Shown piece after piece: positions 1 through 5,093 of a stretch of 7,916 nucleotides of DNA. Within the stretch, counting starts at the first letter, position 1, and each line of letters starts with the position of its first letter. The stretch is from assembly GCA_014728835.1 (NCBI GenBank), contig WJKY01000066.1, positions 1 to 7,916 on the forward strand, in the 5' to 3' direction. Both the position numbers and the translations under genes were made by a program. The notes below the pieces were generated by a model. That model saw only the letters and a program-made list of their open reading frames with translations, had not been told where the DNA came from and did no database searches. The stretch comes from Candidatus Woesearchaeota archaeon. GTDB lineage: Archaea; Nanobdellota; Nanobdellia; UBA10117; WJKY01.

Positions 1-1
1 A

Positions 2-418
2 GTAGGTTCAGATAGAATAGCTTTCAATGAAAATTATTTGGAGGAAATATCTGAAGCAATTACAAAAGTAGATATAAAATCATTAATCTCACAAAATGCA
101 ATTAAAATTTTGCCTGCAAAAGGCGTATCACGTCATAGAGCTAGAAAAAGACATATACAGCGTAAAAAAGGAAGGCGACGTGGTAGTGGAACAAGAAAAG
201 GAACTGCAAAAGCAAGAACTCCTAAAAAAAGAAAATGGATTAATATTATCCGCGCACAAAGACAGCTTTTGAAATATTTGCGCGAAAAGAAACAAATCAC
301 TCCGCAAACATTTAGACAAATTTACAAAAAAGCAAAGGGCGGAGAATTCAGAAGCAAAGCCCACATGAAACTTTACTTAGAGCGAAATAACTTGCTAAAG
401 GAGAAAACTAAAAAGTAA
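2..418 (+). CDS. rpl19e: Ribosomal protein eL19 (L19e), 5' end outside window
   Basis: Large-subunit ribosomal protein eL19, an rRNA-binding protein of archaea and eukaryotes. The frame is open from base 2 and reads VGSDRIAFNENYLEEISEAITKVDIK without any start codon before the conserved region. This matches the middle of the usual N-terminal block (VGxxRV.f.p....I..AITr.DIr), so roughly 10-15 residues lie upstream of the window. A TTG at 38 is in frame but is inside the conserved domain and should not be taken as the start. The block KGVSRHRARKR followed by an Arg/Lys-rich stretch with RRRGSGTRKGTAKAR is the rRNA-binding signature. The C-terminal helix continues to LLKEKTKK. It is followed after one base by a second copy of the uL18 start, and it is part of the same operon. 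Confidence 0.95.
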   Translation, partial: VGSDRIAFNENYLEEISEAITKVDIKSLISQNAIKILPAKGVSRHRARKRHIQRKKGRRRGSGTRKGTAKARTPKKRKWINIIRAQRQLLKYLREKKQITPQTFRQIYKKAKGGEFRSKAHMKLYLERNNLLKEKTKK

Positions 419-442
419 AATGGCAACAGGACCACGACAAAA

Positions 443-461
443 CAAAATTGAAACAATTTTG
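443..461 (+). repeat. Palindrome with AAA loop in the uL18 leader
   Basis: CAAAATTG (443-450), AAA loop, CAATTTTG (454-461) form a perfect 8-bp stem. The surrounding pattern AACAAAA..AAA..TTTTG is shared with the palindrome ahead of eL34 and lies in the same codon phase of the leader frame. A stem of this size alone could be chance in AT-rich DNA; the shared context is what makes it notable. Confidence 0.5.
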
Positions 462-476
462 CTAGCCTTAGGCCTT

Positions 477-484
477 GAGGTGAT
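477..484 (+). promoter_or_regulatory. Shine-Dalgarno site of uL18
   Basis: GAGGTGAT, complementary to the conserved 3' end of archaeal 16S rRNA, ends two bases before the ATG at 487. This strong site decides that 487, not the ATG at 420, is the main uL18 start. It lies in the loop between GGCCTT (471-476) and AAGGCC (494-499), which could pair and enclose both the site and the start codon. Confidence 0.7.
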
Positions 485-486
485 GT

Positions 487-984
487 ATGGCTAAAGGCCC
501 AAGATACTCAGTCAAATTCAGAAGAAGACGCAAAGGTAAAACAAATTATACTAAACGAAAAAAGCTTTTGGCAAAAGGAAGTCCGCGTTTAGTAATTCGC
601 AAGTCAAACAAATTAATAACTACCCACATAACAACTTATGATAAAAAAGGTGACAAAACATCTGTATTCATTCGTTCAGACCAGTTAAAAAAACTAGGAT
701 GGAAACACAGTTGTAAAAATTTACCAGCTGCATATTTAACTGGGTTATTAATTGCAACAAAAGCTTTGAAAGCAAATATAACCGAAGCAATTGCAGATTT
801 AGGTTTATATGATATGGTAAAAGGTTCAAAACTATTTTCAGCTCTAAAAGGGGCTGTGGATGGCGGATTAAAAATACCTCATGATTCTAAAATGTTTCCT
901 TCAGAGGAATGCATAACTGGTAAACATATTTCAGATGAAATAGCTAAAGATTTTGAAGAAATAAAAAATAAGGTGATGAAATAA
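487..984 (+). CDS. rpl18: Ribosomal protein uL18
   Basis: Large-subunit protein uL18, which binds 5S rRNA together with uL5 in the central protuberance. The 165 residues begin MAKGPRYSVKFRRRRKGKTN, the standard archaeal opening, followed by PRLVIRKSNK, a typical 5S-binding segment. The middle LPAAYLTGLLIATKAL and LYDMVKGSKLFSALKGAVDGG match the conserved alpha/beta core. The C-terminal part with FPSEECITGKHISDEI is the archaeal extension that usually reads FP....rl.G.HI. The start at 487 is supported by a GAGGTGAT site. Unlike its operon neighbours it is preceded by a duplicated start and a hairpin instead of following eL19 directly. It is three bases from uS5 (ATG 987). Confidence 0.96.
   Translation: MAKGPRYSVKFRRRRKGKTNYTKRKKLLAKGSPRLVIRKSNKLITTHITTYDKKGDKTSVFIRSDQLKKLGWKHSCKNLPAAYLTGLLIATKALKANITEAIADLGLYDMVKGSKLFSALKGAVDGGLKIPHDSKMFPSEECITGKHISDEIAKDFEEIKNKVMK
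972..977 (+). promoter_or_regulatory. Shine-Dalgarno site of uS5
   Basis: GGTGAT lies inside the last codons of uL18, nine bases before the ATG at 987. Location and spacing fit a canonical archaeal ribosome binding site and support the long form of uS5. Confidence 0.6.
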
Positions 985-986
985 TA

Positions 987-1787
987 ATGGCAGAACAAAA
1001 AAAACTCAAGGCAAAAGAAAAAGGTGTTTTACCTATAAAAGGTCAAAAAAAACAGAAACAAACAAAAAAAGAAACAGTTAGTGCCAAAACTCGAAAGAAA
1101 ACTAAACCAGAAGAAGTTTGGAAACCAAAAACAAAGCTAGGTAAAAAAGTAAAATCAAAAGAAATTACTGATGTTAAACAAATATTTGATAATGATTTAA
1201 AGATTAAGGAAGATAAAATAGTTGATGTGTTATTACCTGATATTTCTTCAGATTATATATTAGTTGGACAAGCCAGAGGTAAGTTTGGTGGCGGACAACG
1301 AAGAATTATGCGCCAAACACAGAAAAAAACCAAAGCAGGCAGTAAACTTTTATTCACAACTCTGGCGGTTGTAGGAAATAGAAACGGATATGTTGGTGTC
1401 GGAAGAGGCACAGGAAAGGAAACAGTTCCTGCCAGAGAAAAAGCAGTAAGAAAGGCAAAGTTAAATCTGATTCAAATAGGAAGAGGTTGCGGTTCATGGA
1501 AATGTACTTGCGGAGAACCTCATTCATTGCCATTTAAAATAAGTGGCCGCTCAGGTTCTGTTAGAATCACTTTAAAACCAGCACCAAAAGGAACAGGTTT
1601 AGTTGTACCTGAAGAAATTAAAAAAATTTTGAAACTTGCTGGTTATCAAGATGTATGGTCAAAAGCTACAGGACAAACAAGGCAGAGAATTAATTTAGTT
1701 GATGCAACAATTAAGGCCTTGGAAAAAACTGTAACAGCTAAAATACGGAAAAAAGATTCCAAAAAAATAGTTTATGGAGCAAAATAA
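987..1787 (+). CDS. rps5: Ribosomal protein uS5
   Basis: Small-subunit protein uS5, needed for decoding fidelity and the mRNA entry channel. The conserved domain runs from about residue 42 (EEVWKPKTKLG) through LFTTLAVVGNRNGYVGVGRG and the archaeal cysteine block GCGSWKCTCGEPHSLPF (167-183) to the C-terminal GYQDVWSKATGQTRQRINL. At 266 residues it is longer than many archaeal uS5 proteins, because of a lysine-rich N-terminal tail of about 40 residues with no visible domain. The region 97-115, FGGGQRRIMRQTQKKTK, differs from the common archaeal loop (usually VqRmTdsGRrtrf) by extra Gly, Gln and Arg residues. The start is supported by GGTGAT at 972. Its stop TAA overlaps the uL30 start by one base. 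Confidence 0.96.
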   Translation: MAEQKKLKAKEKGVLPIKGQKKQKQTKKETVSAKTRKKTKPEEVWKPKTKLGKKVKSKEITDVKQIFDNDLKIKEDKIVDVLLPDISSDYILVGQARGKFGGGQRRIMRQTQKKTKAGSKLLFTTLAVVGNRNGYVGVGRGTGKETVPAREKAVRKAKLNLIQIGRGCGSWKCTCGEPHSLPFKISGRSGSVRITLKPAPKGTGLVVPEEIKKILKLAGYQDVWSKATGQTRQRINLVDATIKALEKTVTAKIRKKDSKKIVYGAK

Positions 1788-2266
1788 TGACTGATAAACA
1801 AATAATAGGCGTAGTTAGAGTACGAGGAAAAGTAAACCTAAATCCAAGAATCAAAACTGCGCTAAAGTCTTTAAAACTTTACAAGAAAAATTGCTGCGTA
1901 ATTGTTCCAAATAAACAAAGCTATTTAGGTGCAATAAAAAAAGTTAAAGATTTTACAACCTTTGGAGAAATAGATAAAACTACTTTTACTAAACTTTTGC
2001 AAAAGCGCGGCAGATTAGCTGGCAACAAAGCTTTGACTGATGATTATATGAAGAAAAAACTTAATATAGACATTAAAACTTTTGTTGATGATTTTTTTGC
2101 TTTTAAACGTTCATTAAAGGATATCCCTGGTTTCAAACTTTTCTTCAGACTTACGCCACCTAAGGGCGGATTTGAAAGAAAAGGAATCAAAAAATCATAT
2201 GCAGTTGGCGGTGCTTTAGGCTACCGCGGCAAAGATATTAACAAATTAGTTGCGAGGATGATTTAA
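1787..2266 (+). CDS. rpl30: Ribosomal protein uL30
   Basis: Large-subunit protein uL30, archaeal long form (159 residues). IIGVVRVRGKVNLNPRIKTALKSLKLYKKNCCVIVP is the characteristic opening beta-alpha-beta fold with its family motif (vrvRG.v.....i..tL..L.L.k.n.cvvvp). The internal LLQKRGRLAGNKALTDDY matches the archaeal/eukaryotic insertion (l..RGr..g...lt..y). The C-terminal PPKGGFERKGIKKSYAVGGALGYRG is the typical basic tail ending. It starts on the last base of the uS5 stop (TAATG) and its own stop overlaps uL15 the same way, so these three genes are probably translationally coupled. Confidence 0.95.
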   Translation: MTDKQIIGVVRVRGKVNLNPRIKTALKSLKLYKKNCCVIVPNKQSYLGAIKKVKDFTTFGEIDKTTFTKLLQKRGRLAGNKALTDDYMKKKLNIDIKTFVDDFFAFKRSLKDIPGFKLFFRLTPPKGGFERKGIKKSYAVGGALGYRGKDINKLVARMI

Positions 2267-2715
2267 TGGTAGTTAGAAGAAGAAAACTAAGCAGAAGAAA
2301 AAGAGGAAGCCGCACACATGGCTGGGGAGAAGGTAAAAAGCACAGAGGCGCTGGCAGCCGCGGCGGTAGAGGTAGAGCAGGTACTGGAAAGCGCGGCGCG
2401 CAAAAACTTACAAAATACTTATCAAAAAAACAAAAAACAATTGGAAAAGTAGGTTTTAGACAAAGAAAACCTAAAACTAAAAAACTAAATCCAATTAATT
2501 TAAGAGATATTGAACAAAAACTTGACAAATGGTTGGCAAACAAACAAATCACTAAAAAAGGAGATGTTTTTGTTGTTGACCTAAAAAAACTTGGTTATAC
2601 AAAAGTTTTATCACAAGGAAAAATCACTAAAAAAATTAAATTAATTTGCAATAAAGCTTCAAAAGCTGCCAAAGAAAAAGTTAAAGCAGCTGGCGGCGAA
2701 ATAACAAATAAATAA
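2266..2715 (+). CDS. rpl15: Ribosomal protein uL15
   Basis: Large-subunit protein uL15, an early assembly protein of the 50S subunit. The N-terminus RKRGSRTHGWGEGKKHRGAG followed by a Gly/Arg-rich run (about residues 13-44) is the extended rRNA-threading segment that defines the family. The C-terminal globular part contains VFVVDLKKLGYTKVLSQGKI and ends with KAAGGEI, the usual archaeal pattern (vDl...GydKvLG.G.l......kas..A.ek...aGG). Length 149 is normal. Its start overlaps the uL30 stop by one base. SecY follows after 15 bases, as in nearly all prokaryotic spc operons. Confidence 0.96.
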   Translation: MVVRRRKLSRRKRGSRTHGWGEGKKHRGAGSRGGRGRAGTGKRGAQKLTKYLSKKQKTIGKVGFRQRKPKTKKLNPINLRDIEQKLDKWLANKQITKKGDVFVVDLKKLGYTKVLSQGKITKKIKLICNKASKAAKEKVKAAGGEITNK

Positions 2716-2730
2716 TCGCGAGATCATAAA

Positions 2731-4122
2731 ATGGACTTAGGAAAAATACTACAATTTTTGCCAGAGGTCAAGAAACCTTTAGCAAAAAGACTTGCTTTTA
2801 ACAAAAAATTAATATGGACAGGTATAATTTTAGTAGTGTTTTTCGTTTTATCTTATATTCCGCTTTTCGGACTTGGACAAAATGCATTGGATCAGTTCCA
2901 GCATTTGTCTATTATATTGGGAGCTAAGTTTGGCTCAATCATATCTTTAGGTATCGGACCTATTGTTACTGGTAGTATTATACTTCAGCTTTTGAGTGGA
3001 ACTGGAATACTTGGAATTGATACAACTACGCAAGAAGGAAGAATTAGATTTCAGGCTCTGCAAAAGATATTTACAATCTTTTTCATAGTTTTCGAAGCAA
3101 TTGTTTATGTTGTGATGGGTGGTTTAGCACCGTCACCACAGTTAATGGGCACATCAATATTTTATATTTTAGAAATAATGTTAATTATTCAACTTATTAT
3201 TGGCGGTTATTTAATTGTTTTAATGAGTGAAGTAGTTGATAAGTGGGGTTTTGGATCAGGAGTAGGATTGTTTATTGTTGCTGGAGTTGCAAGGCAAATT
3301 ATGGTTAGAGCACTTAATCCACTGCCGTCGCCAACAAACCCGGAAATCCCTGTTGGTAGAATACCTTATCTCATCAAAGCATTAGGAATGGGAGACCCCA
3401 CAGGTGCGTTAATTGCAGCTGCAGCTATCATATCTACTATAGTTGTTTTTGTAATTGTAGTTTATGGGCAGGCAATGAAAGTAGAAATACCACTTTCATT
3501 TGGAAGGATGCGAGGGCATGGAATTCGTTGGCCACTTAGATTTATTTACACATCTAATATCCCAGTTATTTTAATTGCAGCTTTGATGGCTAATATTAAT
3601 CTTTGGGCGCGTTTACTTCAGAATTGGGGACACCCTATTTTAGGAACCTTTTCTGGAAATATACCAGCATCAGGTTTTGTTAAATGGATACACTCACCAA
3701 ATGTAATTAATTCAATTATTACTGGAACAGCTAATTGGACCATGGCTGGTCAAGCAATTATTTATAGTCTATTTATGATAGGCGGCGCAATATTATTCTC
3801 TGTGCTTTGGGTTAAAACCGCAAACATGGATGCAGGTTCGCAAGCAAAACAAATTTTATCATCTGGCTTGCAAGTTCCTGGATTTAGAAGAGACCCAAGA
3901 GTATTGAAAAGTATATTAAATAGATACATACCTGCTTTAACAATAATGGGCGGAGCATTTGTTGGTTTCCTAGCAGCATTTGCTGATTTAGGCGGAGCTC
4001 TTTCAAGAGGAACAGGAATATTATTAGCAGTTATGATTGTTTATCGTATGTATGAAGAAATTGCAAAGCAGCACGCATTTGATATGCATCCTGCTTTAAG
4101 AAAATTTATTGCGGAGGACTGA
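2731..4122 (+). CDS. secY: Protein translocase channel subunit SecY
   Basis: Central subunit of the Sec61/SecYEG protein-conducting channel in the cytoplasmic membrane; it takes nascent proteins from the ribosome. At 463 residues with about ten hydrophobic segments it has the usual archaeal size. TM1 lies near residues 28-48, and LGIGPIVTGSIILQLLSGTG (63-82) is the TM2a/plug region. The cytosolic loop KVEIPLSFGRMRGHGIRWPL (250-269) and QVPGFRRDPRVLKSILNRYI (381-400) are the ribosome-contacting loops, both with the expected Arg/Lys residues. The C-terminus is ILLAVMIVYRMYEEIAKQHA. No clear ribosome binding site precedes ATG 2731; the 15-base spacer contains only GAGATCAT. In many archaea adenylate kinase follows, but here the YidC-like gene follows directly. 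Confidence 0.97.
   Translation: MDLGKILQFLPEVKKPLAKRLAFNKKLIWTGIILVVFFVLSYIPLFGLGQNALDQFQHLSIILGAKFGSIISLGIGPIVTGSIILQLLSGTGILGIDTTTQEGRIRFQALQKIFTIFFIVFEAIVYVVMGGLAPSPQLMGTSIFYILEIMLIIQLIIGGYLIVLMSEVVDKWGFGSGVGLFIVAGVARQIMVRALNPLPSPTNPEIPVGRIPYLIKALGMGDPTGALIAAAAIISTIVVFVIVVYGQAMKVEIPLSFGRMRGHGIRWPLRFIYTSNIPVILIAALMANINLWARLLQNWGHPILGTFSGNIPASGFVKWIHSPNVINSIITGTANWTMAGQAIIYSLFMIGGAILFSVLWVKTANMDAGSQAKQILSSGLQVPGFRRDPRVLKSILNRYIPALTIMGGAFVGFLAAFADLGGALSRGTGILLAVMIVYRMYEEIAKQHAFDMHPALRKFIAED
4113..4117 (+). promoter_or_regulatory. Shine-Dalgarno site of the DUF106 gene
   Basis: GGAGG inside the last codons of secY, 11 bases before ATG 4129. It supports that start and links translation of the two membrane-insertion genes. 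Confidence 0.55.
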
Positions 4123-4128
4123 TAAAAA

Positions 4129-4578
4129 ATGACCCCAGACCCTATGTTATTTGGATTGCCTGCATGGGCTTTTATTTTAATGATATCTGCAGTGCTATCT
4201 TTAGTTGTAACTTTAGTATATAAATTTGCAACAGACCAAGCAGTTATGAAAGAACTAAAAGAACAAATCAAAAAATATCAGCAACAAATGAAGGAACACA
4301 AAGATAACTTACAAAAGATGAATGAGATTCAGAAAAAATCTATGAAATTGAACATGAAATTGATGAAACAAAACTTCAAACCAATGCTGATTACTATGGT
4401 TCCTTTTATAATTATATTTTGGTGGTTAAGAGGAATTTATGAGGGAGTTGTTGTAATACCACTTTCATTTCACTTTCCATTAAGTGGTCTTGAAACTGGT
4501 TTAGGTTGGATTGGATTTTATATCATATGTTCAATGATATTTACAACAGTGTTCAGAAAAGCTTTAAAAGTAGTATAA
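4129..4578 (+). CDS. Archaeal YidC-like insertase (DUF106 / EMC3-like)
   Basis: Predicted membrane protein insertase of the Oxa1 superfamily, archaeal DUF106 branch related to YidC, Get1 and EMC3. These proteins are thought to receive short or simple membrane proteins from the ribosome. The 149 residues show the family layout: TM1 near residues 10-32, a long charged coiled-coil hairpin from about 36 to 80 (KELKEQIKKYQQQMKEHKDN and MKLNMKLMKQNFKPM), TM2 near 84-101, and TM3 near 124-144 (GWIGFYIICSMIFTTVFRKA). The methionine-rich cytoplasmic helix is typical. It lies six bases behind secY, which fits joint work at the translocation site. The identification rests on topology, motif style and neighbourhood; no search was run. 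Confidence 0.88.
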   Translation: MTPDPMLFGLPAWAFILMISAVLSLVVTLVYKFATDQAVMKELKEQIKKYQQQMKEHKDNLQKMNEIQKKSMKLNMKLMKQNFKPMLITMVPFIIIFWWLRGIYEGVVVIPLSFHFPLSGLETGLGWIGFYIICSMIFTTVFRKALKVV

Positions 4579-4589
4579 AAGCTGACATG

Positions 4590-4596
4590 TATAAAA
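4590..4596 (+). promoter_or_regulatory. Possible TATA box for the eL34 transcript
   Basis: TATAAAA follows the DUF106 stop in the only long spacer of the operon. A TATA box here would place transcription start near 4615-4622, inside or just after the first hairpin. No clear BRE is visible. AT-rich DNA makes such matches common. Confidence 0.25.
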
Positions 4597-4600
4597 CTAC

Positions 4601-4632
4601 GCTAAATTCCTTTGGAATTTAGCTGGGTTTTT
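4601..4632 (+). terminator. Hairpin plus T-run after DUF106
   Basis: GCTAAATTCC (4601-4610), TTT loop, GGAATTTAGC (4614-4623) is a perfect 10-bp stem, the longest seen in the window. It is followed by GGG and TTTTT (4628-4632). It could terminate the upstream operon, act as a processing signal, or be part of the eL34 leader. Archaeal termination relies mainly on the U-run, so the hairpin itself need not be a terminator. Confidence 0.45.
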
Positions 4633-4645
4633 ACTCGTTAAAAAC
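4627..4645 (+). repeat. Second hairpin in the eL34 leader
   Basis: GTTTTTA (4627-4633), loop CTCGT, TAAAAAC (4639-4645) form a 7-bp stem that uses the T-run of the preceding hairpin, so the two signals could compete. ACTCGT is also repeated directly at 4633 and 4644. Confidence 0.35.
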
Positions 4646-4652
4646 TCGTAAA

Positions 4653-4679
4653 AATGCCAAGAAGAAAATCAAAAAAAGG
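4653..4679 (+). repeat. Direct repeat copy A: duplicated eL34 start
   Basis: These 27 bases are identical to 4724-4750, which span the actual start of eL34 (A, ATG and the codons for PRRKSKK plus two bases). The period is 71 bases. The exact identity indicates a recent duplication, or possibly an assembly artefact. Confidence 0.95.
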
Positions 4680-4725
4680 CCCTAACAAAAGCAAAGCTTT
4701 TGTGGGTCCACAGGAACAGTTATAA
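4654..4725 (+). other. 23-codon leader ORF starting with an eL34 N-terminus copy
   Basis: The frame from ATG 4654 encodes MPRRKSKKG, identical to the eL34 N-terminus, and continues PNKSKAFVGPQEQL to a TAA whose last base is the A of the eL34 ATG (TAATG). A ribosome ending here would be placed exactly on the true start. The portion after the copied start is the palindrome 4678-4708. No ribosome binding site precedes it. The architecture parallels the leader ahead of uL18: copied start, palindrome reading NK in the same phase, stop at the real start. It is a relic, a coupled leader peptide, or a bypass-type element; sequence alone does not decide. Confidence 0.6.
4678..4708 (+). repeat. Palindrome with AAA loop in the eL34 leader
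   Basis: GGCCC (4678-4682), a TA bulge, ACAAAAGC (4685-4692), AAA loop, GCTTTTGT (4696-4703) and GGGTC (4704-4708) form a 13-pair stem with one G-U pair. The inner part shares the AACAAAA..AAA..TTTTG pattern with the palindrome in the uL18 leader. TGTGG/CCACA at 4701-4712 could form an alternative stem exclusive with it. Confidence 0.6.
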
Positions 4726-4750
4726 TGCCAAGAAGAAAATCAAAAAAAGG
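4724..4750 (+). repeat. Direct repeat copy B: functional eL34 start
   Basis: Identical to 4653-4679. This copy is in frame with the complete eL34 gene. A weak AGGA (4712-4715) lies nine bases before the ATG, in the inserted segment and not in the repeat. Confidence 0.95.
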
Positions 4751-5093
4751 AACAACAAAAATTCAAACAAGCGGAAGACCTAGACATAAGTCTAGCTCTA
4801 TGAAGAAAATTCGTCGTAGAACACCTAGTGGCAAAACAAAAATAGTTTACAAGCACAAAAAACCAGGCAAACATAAATGCGCTGTATGTGGCGCATTACT
4901 TCATGGCAAACCACGGGGAAGACCTGTTGAAATAAAAAGACTAAACAAATCAAAACGAAAACCAGAGCGTCCATTTGGAGGCAAACTTTGCTCTAAATGC
5001 TCAAGAAAAATCCAAAGCTTGCGCGCAAAACTAAAACACGGAGTAATTAAAGAGGAAGATATTCCTCTTTCATTAATGAAATATGTCAAGTAA
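4725..5093 (+). CDS. rpl34e: Ribosomal protein eL34
   Basis: Large-subunit zinc-ribbon protein eL34. The cysteine pairs C52-x2-C55 (KCAVCG) and C89-x2-C92 (LCSKCS) form the zinc ribbon, with the family segments RRRTPSGKTKIVY, KKPGKHKC and KRKPERPFGGKLC in order. At 122 residues it is longer than the usual archaeal form of roughly 85-90. The family opening (MPRP..RSRS..R...RTPGG) aligns with residues 18-34 (RPRHKSSSMKKIRRRTP), leaving 17 extra N-terminal residues that contain MPRRKSKKG. The C-terminus is also extended (KLKHGVIKEEDIPLSLMKYV). The extra N-terminus could itself come from an earlier start duplication. The stop overlaps the next gene by 11 bases. Confidence 0.93.
   Translation: MPRRKSKKGTTKIQTSGRPRHKSSSMKKIRRRTPSGKTKIVYKHKKPGKHKCAVCGALLHGKPRGRPVEIKRLNKSKRKPERPFGGKLCSKCSRKIQSLRAKLKHGVIKEEDIPLSLMKYVK
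4780..4795 (+). repeat. In-frame palindrome inside eL34
   Basis: CTAGAC (4780-4785), ATAA loop, GTCTAG (4790-4795) form a 6-bp stem, extendable by three pairs (AGA/TCT) after one mismatch. It lies at the junction between the extra N-terminus and the conserved domain. Chance is possible. Confidence 0.35.
5049..5070 (+). repeat. Palindrome near the 3' end of eL34
   Basis: AAAGAGGAA (5049-5057), GATA loop, TTCCTCTTT (5062-5070) form a perfect 9-bp stem in codons KEEDIPLS, ending 12 bases before the next start at 5083. The stem would hide the AGAGGA that might serve as a ribosome binding site for that gene. One such stem by chance in this AT-rich DNA is not unlikely. Confidence 0.35.

Larger units (their letters stand above)
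420..494 (+). other. 24-codon leader ORF starting with a uL18 N-terminus copy
   Basis: A short frame starts one base after the eL19 stop and encodes MATGPRQNKIETILLALGLE, then VMYG and TAA. Its first six residues equal the archaeal uL18 family consensus start, while the actual gene 67 bases downstream begins MAKGPR. Over the first 18 bases the two copies agree at 14, and three of the four differences are synonymous. After MATGPRQ the frame enters a palindrome (443-461). Its stop overlaps the real uL18 start by 8 bases in another frame, so translation could be coupled. Spacing from the nearest upstream AGGAG-like sequence (GGAG 400-403) is long. It may be a relic of the original gene start left after an insertion, or a translated leader. 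Whether it is expressed cannot be told from sequence. Confidence 0.6.

Noticed and set aside
38..40. TTG as start of eL19
   Set aside because: The conserved eL19 sequence continues upstream in the same frame to base 2, so the gene is cut by the window edge and the TTG is internal.
2238..2552. Minus-strand open frame opposite uL15
   Set aside because: It lies fully within the confidently assigned uL15 and is rich in Leu/Pro/Phe, as expected from the complement of a Lys/Arg/Gly-rich gene.
4579..4724. tRNA or other known structured RNA in the spacer
   Set aside because: Hairpins are short and there is no cloverleaf, T-loop GTTC or kink-turn/ACA box arrangement that I can recognise.
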